Shown piece by piece: positions 1 to 9,313 of a stretch of 64,000 nucleotides of DNA. Each line of letters begins with the position of its first letter. Position 1 is the first letter of the stretch. Below the pieces are notes generated by a model. The model worked only from the letters and a program-made list of their open reading frames with translations. It searched no databases and was not told the origin of the DNA. A program made the translations under genes and the position numbers. This DNA is from Mongoliitalea lutea (GTDB taxonomy: Bacteria; Bacteroidota; Bacteroidia; Cytophagales; Cyclobacteriaceae): the NCBI RefSeq assembly GCF_014652135.1, contig NZ_BMYF01000002.1:124001-188000 (forward strand), in the 5' to 3' direction.

Positions 1-9
1 ATTCTTAAT

Positions 10-2691
10 TCACAACTGTTCACTTCTCCTTCCCCACCATTTGAACAATTCCATCAAAAGAAGCAAAGGAAATGCCAAGACCAAAATATATCCCCATTCT
101 TGTAACGTGATGGGTTCTATCCGGAGGATGGATTGCATGAAAGGGATATGCATACTCGCGATGTGTATGACTTGGGTCAAAATTACAAATAAAATCAACA
201 AGTAATTGCGGGAAATAGGAATGTTGAAAGTGGATCTACGCTCGGATCGACAATTGAAGATATGGAGATTTTGCATCAATACCATCAGCAATAATACCAT
301 GTTTCGGGCATGCAATTCTGACATATTGGTGAACTTGTTCAAATAAAGCCATAGGCCAAAAGCTATACCACCCATGATCAAGCCTGAAATCAAAATCTGC
401 TGGCTCATGATGTTGTTAAAGATACCTTCTTTGGGATCTCTTGGTTTTCTGCTCATCGTCTCAGCCTCACCGGCTTCAAAAGCCAAGGCTTTGTCTTGGA
501 TACCATTGGTGACCAAGTTGAGCCATAAAAGTTGTACAGCTAGTAAGGGTAGGGGAAGCCCTGCGAATATGGAAAGTATAAACATGACAACTTCCGCCGC
601 ACCCGTGGAAACCAATAGATAGATAACTTTTCGCACATTATCATAAGCAAATCTTCCTTCTTCTACACCAGCTACAATTGAGGAGAAGTTGTCATCCACG
701 ACTATCATCGCACCCACGTCTTTGGCAACGTCTGTACCCGAACCCATAGCTACGCCTATATTCGCACGTTTTAGGGCAGGGGCATCATTGACGCCATCTC
801 CAGTTACAGCGACAAACTCTCCCTTTTGGATCAGCACATCCACAATTTCCAATTTTTGTGTAGGAGAGACGCGTGCAAATACATTGGTAGAAGCGACTAA
901 ATCTTGGAAAGCTTTATCGGATGGTCCACCTGCTTTTTCTAATTCAGCTCCTGTCACTACCGTTCTGGATTTCTCTTTTAATCCCAATTCTTTGGCAATG
1001 GTGGAAGCAGTGGCCGGGTGGTCACCGGTGATCATCATGACTTGGATGCCAGCCTTCTTACATTTAGCAACTGCTTGGATCGCTTCCGAACGTAATGGGT
1101 CAATGAAACAAATCAAGCCTTGATAGCTTAATTTTGGAATATCTGATAAATGATAAAAGTCTTTGGCCTGAAAATCATCGACCTCTCCGGAAGCAAATGC
1201 TAACACGCGATAGCCTTCGGAGGCGAATTGATTAGCAGTGGTATGGATCTTTTCGATTTCAGCTGATTGCATGTGGCAGAAACTTAAAATTGTTTCAACA
1301 GCCCCTTTAACTGCTAAGTGAATGTGGTTATCCTCCTTGTAAAAAGCACCTGAAAATTTTCGTTCTGACTCATAAGGGATCAATGATTGGACTGGGAATT
1401 CTTCATGAATTGTCTCAGGCTGAAGTGCAGCTTTGTAGCCCATGCCAAGCAAGGCAACATCCATTGCATCCCCATAGAATTCCCACTTCTCGTCCTTTAG
1501 AAGTAATTTAGATTCATTGGCTAGCATGGCTGTTTTGCATACGTTAAAAAGTGCGGACTCCTTTTGCGGCTTGACAGTTTTTCCATCAATGCTAATTTCT
1601 CCAATCCCATTATATCCTTCCCCGCTCACATCGTATTGCTGACCATCTGAAAGATAGATTTTTTTGACTGTTTGCTGATTCACTGTCAGGGTTCCAGTTT
1701 TATCAGAAGCAATGACAGTGCAGCTGCCCAAGCTTTCCACCGAGGTCAGCTTTCGTACAATCACATTTCTTTTGGCCATTCTTCGCGTTGCCACAGCCAA
1801 TGCTACTGTGAGCGAAACAGGCAAGCCCTCCGGAATGGCTGATACTGCCAAGGCTACTACAAAAAAGAAGATAGCTGAAAAGTCCATGCCTTGGAAGCGT
1901 AATAAAACTGCCAGAATTACTGAAAGCACAATAATGATATTGGCGATTTTCTTGGTGAATTTCTCCATCCGTTGGATCAAAGGTGGTTTAGCGGATTCAC
2001 CTTCTTGTACATTTTGGGCAATTTTCCCAACCTCTGTGTTTAATCCGGTGGCAATGACAATTCCCTGAGCCCTTCCGGACATGACCGTAGCGCCGGCATG
2101 CGCAATATTTTTTCGGTCGGCAATTGGCGTGTTTTTGCCAAGGGCCTCTGGGTTTTTCTTGATAGCTTGGGATTCTCCTGTCAAAAAACTTTCATCTACC
2201 TCCAAACCTGCTGTTTGGATGAGTCGGAGATCAGCGGGGACTTTATTTCCAGATTCTAAAATCACCAAATCTCCAGGTACTAAATCTTCCGAGTCAATTT
2301 CTGATACCTCATCAGTCCGCTTGACTTTTGCTTTGATACGAAGCAGCTTGGTGAGATTGGAGGCACTTTTTTCTGCATTGTATTCCTGATAAACCCCAAT
2401 CACGGTATTGATAAGAATGACCAAAAAAATGAAAATGGCATCTTTTCCTTCTCCAATAGCTACAGAGGCAATGGCAGCAGCAATCAAAATGAAGATCAAT
2501 GGGTTGATCAACTGCCCGATAATCATTTTAATCATGCTGATCTGAGACTTATCGGGTAGCTTATTTGGCCCAAAAACCTCTCTACGAATTCCAACTTCCT
2601 GTTGCGATAATCCTGAGGAAGAAGTTTGTAAATCCTTCAACAATTGATCTGATGAAAGGACATGCCAGTGTTTGGGGTCTTGGATGTTCAT
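10..2691 (-). CDS. P-type cation-transporting ATPase (P2/calcium-ATPase-like)
   Basis: Inner-membrane ATP-driven cation pump of 893 residues, the usual size for P2-type ATPases. Visible: an N-terminal cation-ATPase domain, the actuator motif TGES, the M4 motif PEGLP, the phosphorylation motif DKTGT (Asp about residue 330) and the hinge motif TGDGVNDAP. At least eight hydrophobic segments lie in pairs before and after the catalytic loop. The M6 segment reads NLVTNGIQDKAL, where SERCA-type calcium pumps have NLVTDGLPA, so the Ca2+ label is uncertain and another cation is possible. Only 10 nt separate it from the protease gene upstream, so the two probably share a transcript. The stop codon is inside the window, so the gene is complete. 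Confidence 0.9.
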   Translation of the reverse strand: MNIQDPKHWHVLSSDQLLKDLQTSSSGLSQQEVGIRREVFGPNKLPDKSQISMIKMIIGQLINPLIFILIAAAIASVAIGEGKDAIFIFLVILINTVIGVYQEYNAEKSASNLTKLLRIKAKVKRTDEVSEIDSEDLVPGDLVILESGNKVPADLRLIQTAGLEVDESFLTGESQAIKKNPEALGKNTPIADRKNIAHAGATVMSGRAQGIVIATGLNTEVGKIAQNVQEGESAKPPLIQRMEKFTKKIANIIIVLSVILAVLLRFQGMDFSAIFFFVVALAVSAIPEGLPVSLTVALAVATRRMAKRNVIVRKLTSVESLGSCTVIASDKTGTLTVNQQTVKKIYLSDGQQYDVSGEGYNGIGEISIDGKTVKPQKESALFNVCKTAMLANESKLLLKDEKWEFYGDAMDVALLGMGYKAALQPETIHEEFPVQSLIPYESERKFSGAFYKEDNHIHLAVKGAVETILSFCHMQSAEIEKIHTTANQFASEGYRVLAFASGEVDDFQAKDFYHLSDIPKLSYQGLICFIDPLRSEAIQAVAKCKKAGIQVMMITGDHPATASTIAKELGLKEKSRTVVTGAELEKAGGPSDKAFQDLVASTNVFARVSPTQKLEIVDVLIQKGEFVAVTGDGVNDAPALKRANIGVAMGSGTDVAKDVGAMIVVDDNFSSIVAGVEEGRFAYDNVRKVIYLLVSTGAAEVVMFILSIFAGLPLPLLAVQLLWLNLVTNGIQDKALAFEAGEAETMSRKPRDPKEGIFNNIMSQQILISGLIMGGIAFGLWLYLNKFTNMSELHARNMVLLLMVLMQNLHIFNCRSERRSTFNIPISRNYLLILFVILTQVIHIASMHIPFMQSILRIEPITLQEWGYILVLAFPLLLLMELFKWWGRRSEQL

Positions 2692-2701
2692 AGGCTTGGA
2701 G

Positions 2702-3793
2702 TTAATGGCTAAGGGTTGGTCCCATTGCCTTTTTGACTAAAATAAATTCACTAATATTCTCTTGGTCCAAGATACCTAAGAAGTGACCGTTTTCAATAAC
2801 AAATGCGACTTTTGTTTTCCGGGTGAGCATATTTCTCCAAGCCTCGTTGAGATCTTCTTCAGTTTCAAGTTTAAATGGTTCCATATTAGCTACTTGTTCA
2901 ATTTTCCCTTGATTGCCAAATTCTTTTAATCCTTTGATGATTTCATTTCGGCTCAAGGTTCCTACTGCGACATCATCTTTAACTACTACAAAATGAGTTG
3001 CTTGGGAGTTAAGCAGTTTTTCCACTGCTTTTTGAAGCGGTGCATCAAAAGCAATGATCTGAAATTTCATCATCATGGCATCTTTTACTTTGAAGCCTTT
3101 CAGCATACTTTCCTGTTGGGTATGACTTACTTCCGCACCTGCCCCTAGAAAAATAAAAATACCTATCAGTACCAGTACGGGATTATTGAATAGTCCAAAA
3201 AAGATGAAGAATATCGCCAAAAACTGTCCTATACCCCCTGCGATAGCGGTAGCTTTGGCTCTTGGGAGTTTGATAGCCAAGAATGCCCGTAAAATTCTAC
3301 CCCCATCCATTGGAAATGCAGGAATGAGATTGAAGATCGCCAAAATCAAATTGGCAGATGCTAAATAAAGCAGAAAGGTATCCGGGCCAATATTGATTTT
3401 CTCCAAGGCTTCTACCTCAAACCCTTGAAAAGAGAGTAGGATAGAGAGTCCTATAAAAATAACAATATTTACCAAAGGACCTGCAATGGCCACCCACAAT
3501 TCCTGTTTGGGATCGTCGGGAAGTTTTTCTAATCGGGCCACTCCTCCAATGGGATAGAGCACGATATCCTTGGTTTGGATGCCGTATTTTTGTGCTGCCA
3601 GTGCATGACCAAATTCATGTAAGACTACGCAAAAGAAGAGCGCAAGTACAAGGAAAATTACCCAGGCAATGTCTACGGTCGGCATGCCTTGCCGGTAGTT
3701 GGAAATAATGATCCATAGGAGCAGTAAAGAGAAGGTCCAGTGGATAAAGACTTTGATGTTTTTGTAAGTGCCGAGTGGGAGAGAAAGCTTCAT
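2702..3793 (-). CDS. Site-2 protease family zinc metalloprotease with CBS domains
   Basis: M50-family intramembrane metalloprotease of 363 residues. The zinc motif HEFGH (His59, Glu60, His63) sits in a hydrophobic segment. The second family motif, FPMDGGR preceded by NLIPA, lies at about residues 157-168 and supplies the third zinc ligand. Six or so hydrophobic segments fill residues 15-220. The C-terminal third (about 235-350) looks like a CBS-domain pair, which in related proteases binds adenine nucleotides. The substrate cannot be told from the sequence. It is the first gene of a probable two-gene operon with the P-type ATPase. A role in membrane-stress signalling would be guesswork. Confidence 0.9.
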   Translation of the reverse strand: MKLSLPLGTYKNIKVFIHWTFSLLLLWIIISNYRQGMPTVDIAWVIFLVLALFFCVVLHEFGHALAAQKYGIQTKDIVLYPIGGVARLEKLPDDPKQELWVAIAGPLVNIVIFIGLSILLSFQGFEVEALEKINIGPDTFLLYLASANLILAIFNLIPAFPMDGGRILRAFLAIKLPRAKATAIAGGIGQFLAIFFIFFGLFNNPVLVLIGIFIFLGAGAEVSHTQQESMLKGFKVKDAMMMKFQIIAFDAPLQKAVEKLLNSQATHFVVVKDDVAVGTLSRNEIIKGLKEFGNQGKIEQVANMEPFKLETEEDLNEAWRNMLTRKTKVAFVIENGHFLGILDQENISEFILVKKAMGPTLSH

Positions 3794-4200
3794 TTTGTAT
3801 CTGATCGTTAAACTAATCTAAATTTAGAAAATTTTTTTAAAGGAAATGCTGACAAAAATCATGTTACTGTTAATTTAATTTGAACAGGATATTTTTAAAA
3901 CATTACACATGTAAATAGCTAGAGAGTTTCTTTTTTGATTAAAAGCGAAAGATCTGAAATGTAGACTTGATTTTATTTTGATATTTTAAGTTAATGACAA
4001 ATAATAATATGTTATTGCATTCAAAATACAAATTAACTACTATATTTGTTTTATCGATTGTATTTTTCCAGAATATTGTTTTGAAATTTATCCCGTTGGA
4101 AACCTGTAGTCCTGTTTTTTGTTTATATTCGCAAGTTGGTAGAATTTAATTTGCTACTTAATTATTTGACAAGTATTCAGCGATATAAACCCAAATTGAA
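3794..4200. other. AT-rich divergent intergenic region
   Basis: This 407-nt gene-free stretch separates the minus-strand protease/ATPase operon from icmF and must hold both promoters. The one Bacteroidota-type -7 match I see for icmF is at 4041-4048. A short dyad, TTACA-CA-TGTAA at 3902-3913, could be an operator but may be chance in such AT-rich DNA. No ORF, tRNA or riboswitch-like core was recognised. Confidence 0.5.
4041..4048 (+). promoter_or_regulatory. Candidate -7 promoter element for icmF
   Basis: TATATTTG matches the Bacteroidota sigma-A consensus TAnnTTTG. The nearest upstream TTG (4015-4017) is 23 nt away, slightly more than the usual spacing of about 19. Initiation here would give a 5' UTR of roughly 145 nt. 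Confidence 0.35.
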
Positions 4201-7200
4201 ATGTCTTTTACAGAAGAGATTTACAAGCCTCAAAATCACATCCGGATTGTAACCGCAGCCTCCTTATTTGATGGGCATGATGCAGCAATCAATATTATGC
4301 GTAGGATTATACAGTCCACGGGTTGTGAGGTGATTCATTTAGGCCATAACCGTTCGGTACAGGAGATTGTTGATTGTGCGATTCAAGAGGACGTACAGGC
4401 CATCGCCATTACTTCTTACCAAGGAGGTCACGTAGAGTTTTTTAAGTATATGTATGACCTATTGCAGGAAAAAGGTTCAGGGCATATTAAGATCTTTGGC
4501 GGTGGAGGAGGTACCATACTTCCGGAAGAGATTAAAGAACTCCATGCCTACGGTATTACCCGTATTTACTCTCCTGATGATGGGCGTGCCATGGGTTTAC
4601 AGGGCATGATCAATGATCTGGTTCAGCAATCCGATTTTCCGGTAGGTAAAAATGTAGCTGATATCGTTCCTAGCATGACTGATAAATCCAGTATCGCTAA
4701 GATCATTTCTGCTGCAGAAAACTTCCCGGAAGAAAGTAAGGAAATGCTTGCCGGATACAAACAAACAGCTGCTGCTAGCAAAACCCCTGTTTTAGGAATT
4801 ACAGGCACAGGTGGTGCGGGTAAATCATCTCTTGTGGATGAGTTGGTTCGTAGGTTCTTGCTGGATTTTTCAGATAAAAATATCGCCATTATTTCGGTAG
4901 ATCCCTCCAAGCGCAAAACAGGTGGGGCATTATTAGGGGATAGAATCCGCATGAATGCTATCAATCACCCTCGAGTGTACATGCGCTCATTGGCTACCCG
5001 TCAATCCAACCTTGCACTTTCGAAGTATGTACAGGATGCGGTTGATATTGTAAAGTCAGCTGATTTTGATTTGATCATCTTAGAAACTTCCGGTATCGGG
5101 CAATCAGATACAGAGATCATCGAACATTCTGATATGTCCTTGTATGTTATGACTCCAGAATATGGTGCTGCTACCCAATTGGAGAAAATTGACATGTTGG
5201 ACTTTGCTGATATCATCGCACTCAATAAGTTTGACAAGCGTGGTGCGCAAGATGCCCTAAGAGATGTCAAAAAACAATATAAGCGCAATCATAACCTGTG
5301 GGATATTGCGGATGAGGATATTCCAGTATTTGGTACTATAGCTTCCCAGTTTAATGACCCGGGAATGAATAATCTGTACAAAGCCATTATTCATAAATTG
5401 GTTGAAAAAACAGGTGCAGATTTAACAACATCCTTTGAGGTAACCAAAGAGATGTCTGAAAAAATTTATATCATCCCACCGGCAAGAACACGGTATTTAT
5501 CAGAAATTTCTGAAAACAACCGAGCCTATGACAAGTGGGTAGAAGAGCAGAAGGAAGTTGCCCAAAAGCTTTTTTCTATCCAAAAATCTATCGAAGCTAT
5601 CCAAGGCACGTCTGTTGCAGATAAGGACCGCTTAGTAAAAGAGCTACAGGAAGTATATGCAGAGGTAGCGCTCAACTTGGATCCTAAAAACAAGAAATGG
5701 TTGGAGGAATGGCCTGAAAAAGTGGAGAAATATTCCAATGATTTCTATGTGTTTAAGGTCCGTGATAAAGAAATCAAGGTTCAGACCTATCATTCTTCAC
5801 TGTCGAATACCAAGATTCCCAAAGTTGCCCTACCAAAGTACGAGGCATGGGGAGATTTGTTGAAGTGGGGTCTAAAGGAGAATGTGCCGGGAGAATTCCC
5901 TTATACCTCTGGAGTATTTCCGTTTAAGCGGGAAGGAGAGGACCCAACCCGTATGTTTGCAGGTGAAGGCGGGCCAGAACGAACCAATAAGCGATTCCAC
6001 TATGTCTCCCAAGATATGCCTGCCAAGCGTTTATCGACAGCATTTGACTCTGTGACCTTGTATGGGGAAGATCCGGATTATAGACCGGATATCTATGGTA
6101 AGATCGGTAACTCTGGAGTGAATGTCTGCTGCTTGGACGATGCCAAAAAACTGTATTCAGGCTTTAATCTAGCAGATCCAAAAACATCCGTATCCATGAC
6201 CATTAATGGTCCTGCTGCTACCATGACAGCATTCTTCATGAATGCAGCCATCGATCAGCAATGTGAATTGTACATCAAAAAGCATGGATTGGAAGATGAG
6301 GTGCATGCAAAAATTGAGACGATTTATAAAGAGAAAGGTGTTCCGAGACCTGTGTACAACGCTCCGATTCCTGAAGGAAACGACGGGTTGGGCTTAATGC
6401 TTTTAGGCGTGACAGGTGATCAGGTATTGCCTACGGATGTCTACGAAGAAATCAAAGCATATACATTAGCTACTGTCAGAGGAACTGTGCAAGCAGATAT
6501 TCTGAAAGAAGATCAGGCGCAAAATACCTGTATTTTCTCTACAGAGTTTTCGCTTCGTTTGATGGGAGATGTGCAACAGTACTTTATCAACCGTCAGGTA
6601 AGAAACTTCTATTCCGTATCGATTTCAGGCTATCATATTGCCGAGGCCGGTGCTAACCCCATTACGCAGTTGGCATTGACACTTTCCAATGGCTTTACCT
6701 ATGTTGAGTACTATGTTTCCCGAGGAATGGATATCAATAAGTTTGCTCCAAACCTTTCTTTCTTCTTCTCCAACGGTATTGATCCGGAGTATTCCGTAAT
6801 CGGTCGAGTGGCTAGAAGAATTTGGGCAAAAGCCATGAAATTGAAATATGGTGCGAATGAGCGTTCGCAGATGTTGAAGTACCATATTCAGACTTCAGGC
6901 CGTTCCTTGCATGCGCAAGAGATTGATTTTAACGATATCCGAACTACCTTACAGGCGTTGTATGCAATTTATGATAACTGTAACTCTCTGCATACCAATG
7001 CGTATGATGAGGCTATTACAACTCCTACAGAGGCGTCTGTACGAAGAGCAATGGCTATTCAGTTGATTATCAATAAAGAGCTTGGCTTGGCTAAAAATGA
7101 AAACCCTATCCAAGGCTCCTTTATCATTGAGGAATTAACAGACTTGGTAGAAGAGGCAGTTTATACCGAATTTGATAGAATCACTGAGCGTGGAGGTGTT

Positions 7201-7578
7201 TTGGGAGCGATGGAGACCATGTATCAGCGTGGAAAAATCCAGGAAGAAAGCTTGCATTACGAAATGTTGAAGCATACGGGAGAATATCCGATCATCGGGG
7301 TAAATACCTTCCTTTCTTCAGAAGGTTCTCCTACAGTAATTCCGGGAGAAGTGATCCGAGCCACTATTGACGAGAAAGAAGATCAAATCCGCACTCTTCA
7401 ATCCTTGCATCAACGTAACGCTGAAAGGATAACCGAAGAGTTGAAAGGCTTGCAGCAGGTAGCCGTACAAAATGGTAATATTTTCGAGCGATTGATGGAA
7501 GCTACCAAGGTTTGTTCCTTGGGGCAAATCACCAATGCTCTTTACGATGTAGGCGGTCAGTACCGCAGAAATATGTAA
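4201..7578 (+). CDS. icmF: Fused isobutyryl-CoA mutase (IcmF)
   Basis: Adenosylcobalamin-dependent acyl-CoA mutase fused to its own G-protein chaperone, 1125 residues. Order: B12-binding domain (about 15-145, with DGHDAA at the cobalt-ligand position and a GGGGG-rich loop), MeaB-like GTPase (about 190-430; Walker [10 protein letters not shown] near 202 and NKFD), linker, then the large mutase barrel (about 560-1125). The sequence [15 protein letters not shown] near residue 574 is typical of IcmF and differs from methylmalonyl-CoA mutase. Known members interconvert isobutyryl-CoA and n-butyryl-CoA, some also isovaleryl- and pivalyl-CoA. That links it to valine/leucine breakdown, as do the distant E1 and E2 genes in this window. 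It is monocistronic, with a strong terminator just after the stop. Confidence 0.95.
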   Translation: MSFTEEIYKPQNHIRIVTAASLFDGHDAAINIMRRIIQSTGCEVIHLGHNRSVQEIVDCAIQEDVQAIAITSYQGGHVEFFKYMYDLLQEKGSGHIKIFGGGGGTILPEEIKELHAYGITRIYSPDDGRAMGLQGMINDLVQQSDFPVGKNVADIVPSMTDKSSIAKIISAAENFPEESKEMLAGYKQTAAASKTPVLGITGTGGAGKSSLVDELVRRFLLDFSDKNIAIISVDPSKRKTGGALLGDRIRMNAINHPRVYMRSLATRQSNLALSKYVQDAVDIVKSADFDLIILETSGIGQSDTEIIEHSDMSLYVMTPEYGAATQLEKIDMLDFADIIALNKFDKRGAQDALRDVKKQYKRNHNLWDIADEDIPVFGTIASQFNDPGMNNLYKAIIHKLVEKTGADLTTSFEVTKEMSEKIYIIPPARTRYLSEISENNRAYDKWVEEQKEVAQKLFSIQKSIEAIQGTSVADKDRLVKELQEVYAEVALNLDPKNKKWLEEWPEKVEKYSNDFYVFKVRDKEIKVQTYHSSLSNTKIPKVALPKYEAWGDLLKWGLKENVPGEFPYTSGVFPFKREGEDPTRMFAGEGGPERTNKRFHYVSQDMPAKRLSTAFDSVTLYGEDPDYRPDIYGKIGNSGVNVCCLDDAKKLYSGFNLADPKTSVSMTINGPAATMTAFFMNAAIDQQCELYIKKHGLEDEVHAKIETIYKEKGVPRPVYNAPIPEGNDGLGLMLLGVTGDQVLPTDVYEEIKAYTLATVRGTVQADILKEDQAQNTCIFSTEFSLRLMGDVQQYFINRQVRNFYSVSISGYHIAEAGANPITQLALTLSNGFTYVEYYVSRGMDINKFAPNLSFFFSNGIDPEYSVIGRVARRIWAKAMKLKYGANERSQMLKYHIQTSGRSLHAQEIDFNDIRTTLQALYAIYDNCNSLHTNAYDEAITTPTEASVRRAMAIQLIINKELGLAKNENPIQGSFIIEELTDLVEEAVYTEFDRITERGGVLGAMETMYQRGKIQEESLHYEMLKHTGEYPIIGVNTFLSSEGSPTVIPGEVIRATIDEKEDQIRTLQSLHQRNAERITEELKGLQQVAVQNGNIFERLMEATKVCSLGQITNALYDVGGQYRRNM

Positions 7579-7587
7579 GAATCAAGC

Positions 7588-7621
7588 ACAGGCTGAACTT
7601 TCCTTCAGCCTGTTTTGGTTT
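7588..7621 (+). terminator. Intrinsic terminator of icmF
   Basis: A perfect 10-bp stem, ACAGGCTGAA (7588-7597) with TTCAGCCTGT (7604-7613), has a 6-nt loop and is followed by a T-rich run. It lies 10 nt after the icmF stop. Confidence 0.85.
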
Positions 7622-7645
7622 CTATGACTGGATAATTGAAATGTT

Positions 7646-8059
7646 ATGAGTATAAGAAAATCTGTAGTCCGCATGAAGTCTGACTACGAATACGTGGCTA
7701 CGAATCAGCAGGGCAACGCTGTTGAGATAGATATGTACGATGCGCCAAATAAAAAGGCTCAATCTCCTATGGACTTGCTATTGTCAGCCTTGGGAGGGTG
7801 TAGTTCTATTGATGCAGTCTTGATGATGAAGAAAAAAAGGAAGACGATAGTAGACTTTTTTCTGGAGGTAGAAGGTACAAGAAATGATGGTATTCCAGCA
7901 TTTTATACCCATATCCAAATGAACTTTGTCCTGGTGTCACCGGATGCTACAGAGGAGGAGTTTGCTAAAGTTGTCACGCTTTCGGTAGATAAATATTGTT
8001 CTGTTGCATCCTCAATTAAATCTGAAATTTCCTATACTTCTGAAGTTCGCAGGCCATGA
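7646..8059 (+). CDS. OsmC family protein
   Basis: OsmC/Ohr-fold protein of 137 residues. The pattern fits the family: an N-terminal beta region, then SPMDLLLSALGGCSSIDAV, which carries the conserved Cys of the peroxidase site at the start of the central helix, and a late CSVA segment with the second Cys (near residue 118). Such proteins reduce organic hydroperoxides or act in osmotic/oxidative stress. Many YhfA-like members have no assigned substrate, and this one is closer to that general type than to classical Ohr. Its stop overlaps the next start by 4 nt (ATGA), so the two are translationally coupled. Confidence 0.85.
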   Translation: MSIRKSVVRMKSDYEYVATNQQGNAVEIDMYDAPNKKAQSPMDLLLSALGGCSSIDAVLMMKKKRKTIVDFFLEVEGTRNDGIPAFYTHIQMNFVLVSPDATEEEFAKVVTLSVDKYCSVASSIKSEISYTSEVRRP

Positions 8060-8295
8060 GAGTTGTTACTGAGTTTGTCAAAGAAGAGGTCAGGATTTCT
8101 GTTTTTTCTTGGAACAATAAATACCTGATCAAATTTGAATTGGGCCCCATGGAGCAGACATTCAAAATTCCTGAAATAGATGTATTGGATGAAGCAGATT
8201 TAGAAAACTTCTATCAAGGAGAATTTTTTCAAGCCGTTTTAGCACGATTTGAAGAAATGGGCCAAACTTTTCGAAAAGAGTTAGAAAATCTTTAG
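8056..8295 (+). CDS. Small conserved-looking protein coupled to OsmC
   Basis: This 79-residue soluble, acidic protein was not recognised. It has no signal peptide or membrane segment. The N-terminal half looks beta-rich (RISVFSWNNKYLIKFELG), followed by an acidic helix-prone tail. The start is set by the ATGA overlap with the OsmC gene, implying co-translation and perhaps a shared role. A strong hairpin covers its last codons and the start of the next gene. Confidence 0.7.
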   Translation: MRVVTEFVKEEVRISVFSWNNKYLIKFELGPMEQTFKIPEIDVLDEADLENFYQGEFFQAVLARFEEMGQTFRKELENL

Positions 8296-8319
8296 CTTTA
8301 CTCCAAAGCTAGAGATTTT
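8285..8319 (+). terminator. 15-bp hairpin over the start of the Cache lipoprotein (terminator or translational switch)
   Basis: Residues 8285-8299 pair with 8305-8319 over 15 bp with one G-U wobble and a 5-nt loop (ACTCC). The 3' arm ends AGATTTT and contains the first two bases of the TTG start codon of the downstream gene. It resembles a weak intrinsic terminator for the OsmC pair. It could equally hide the downstream start codon in read-through mRNA. Confidence 0.6.
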
Positions 8320-9313
8320 GAAAACTCCCTTAATGTTGATCGGTATTCTTCTTTTTTGGGGCTGTTCCAGAAAAGATTCCTATACATCAGAAAGATTGCT
8401 GGAGTTGGAGGCTATTGTTTCTTTAATGGATTTTGATTTTGATCAACTTGAACAAGAAATTGTAAATCTTGGTGATTTTTCTACCAAAATCTATCATTCC
8501 AAAGACACAATTACGAAATCTAATCCCTTTTTTTTCTTTGATTTTTCGGAAAGGATCATCAACTCTGAGCCAGACGCTAATCCAGATTTTAGTACAATAT
8601 ATTTTTCAGAAATCGGGAACAACAAAGAGGCTGCAAGAGATTTGCTCAAATGGACTTATGCTTTAGAAAGAAAATTTAAAAGAATTATTGAAAATACTCC
8701 TACGATCTCACAGGTATATTTTAATTCGCCTCTTCAATTAAATAAGTTATATCCACCATATCCTGCAAAGTTTATGCTTGCACCAGATTTGGATTTGAAG
8801 CAATTTAATTTTTTTTATGAGGCAACTTTAGAATATAATCCTACCAAAGCACCTGTATGGGTTCAAGATATTTATTTAGATCCAGTTGGGAAGGGTTGGA
8901 TGGTTTCATTACTGAATCCAGTTTATGACCAAGATCAGCTGTTGTTTGTAATTGGCTTTGATATAACTTTAAAAGACATTGTTGAAACATATGTTAATCA
9001 ATATTCTAAACAATTGATAATTATTGATGCTACGGGAACAATTGTTGCTGGCAAATCTCGAGCTATTGAGGCCTTATCACTTCCACCTTTGAAAGATCAT
9101 ATCTACAGCCATACGATTACTTCCGATAGTTTTATTCCAGAGGAGTTTAATTTGTTTAAAAGTAAAAATAGTCTTGTTAGAAATATGGCATCGGATGTCA
9201 TTTTGGGAAATAAATTAGAGTTTGAATTGACAAGTGATTTTGATAGTTTTTCTGGTGTGGTCAAAAAATTTGATCGAATGAACTGGTATTTAATCGATTT
9301 AAGTTGGAAATGA
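8318..9313 (+). CDS. Lipid-anchored double-Cache-like sensor protein
   Basis: Exported lipoprotein of about 331 residues. The N-terminus is a short signal ending in a lipobox-like FWGC (Cys16). The rest resembles an extracellular dCache ligand-binding domain. The stretch with VWVQDIYLDP, WMVSLLNPVYD and FVIGFDITL at about residues 187-225 is the hallmark region of such domains, followed by a second-lobe segment (IIDATGTIVAGK). No transmembrane, kinase or methyl-accepting part follows, so it cannot signal alone. Its stop overlaps the start of the next gene, a hybrid histidine kinase, by ATGA. I infer it senses a small ligand in the periplasm for that kinase. The start is TTG (8318). An ATG at 8333 is possible but leaves a signal without a positive charge. 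Confidence 0.75.
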   Translation: MKTPLMLIGILLFWGCSRKDSYTSERLLELEAIVSLMDFDFDQLEQEIVNLGDFSTKIYHSKDTITKSNPFFFFDFSERIINSEPDANPDFSTIYFSEIGNNKEAARDLLKWTYALERKFKRIIENTPTISQVYFNSPLQLNKLYPPYPAKFMLAPDLDLKQFNFFYEATLEYNPTKAPVWVQDIYLDPVGKGWMVSLLNPVYDQDQLLFVIGFDITLKDIVETYVNQYSKQLIIIDATGTIVAGKSRAIEALSLPPLKDHIYSHTITSDSFIPEEFNLFKSKNSLVRNMASDVILGNKLEFELTSDFDSFSGVVKKFDRMNWYLIDLSWK

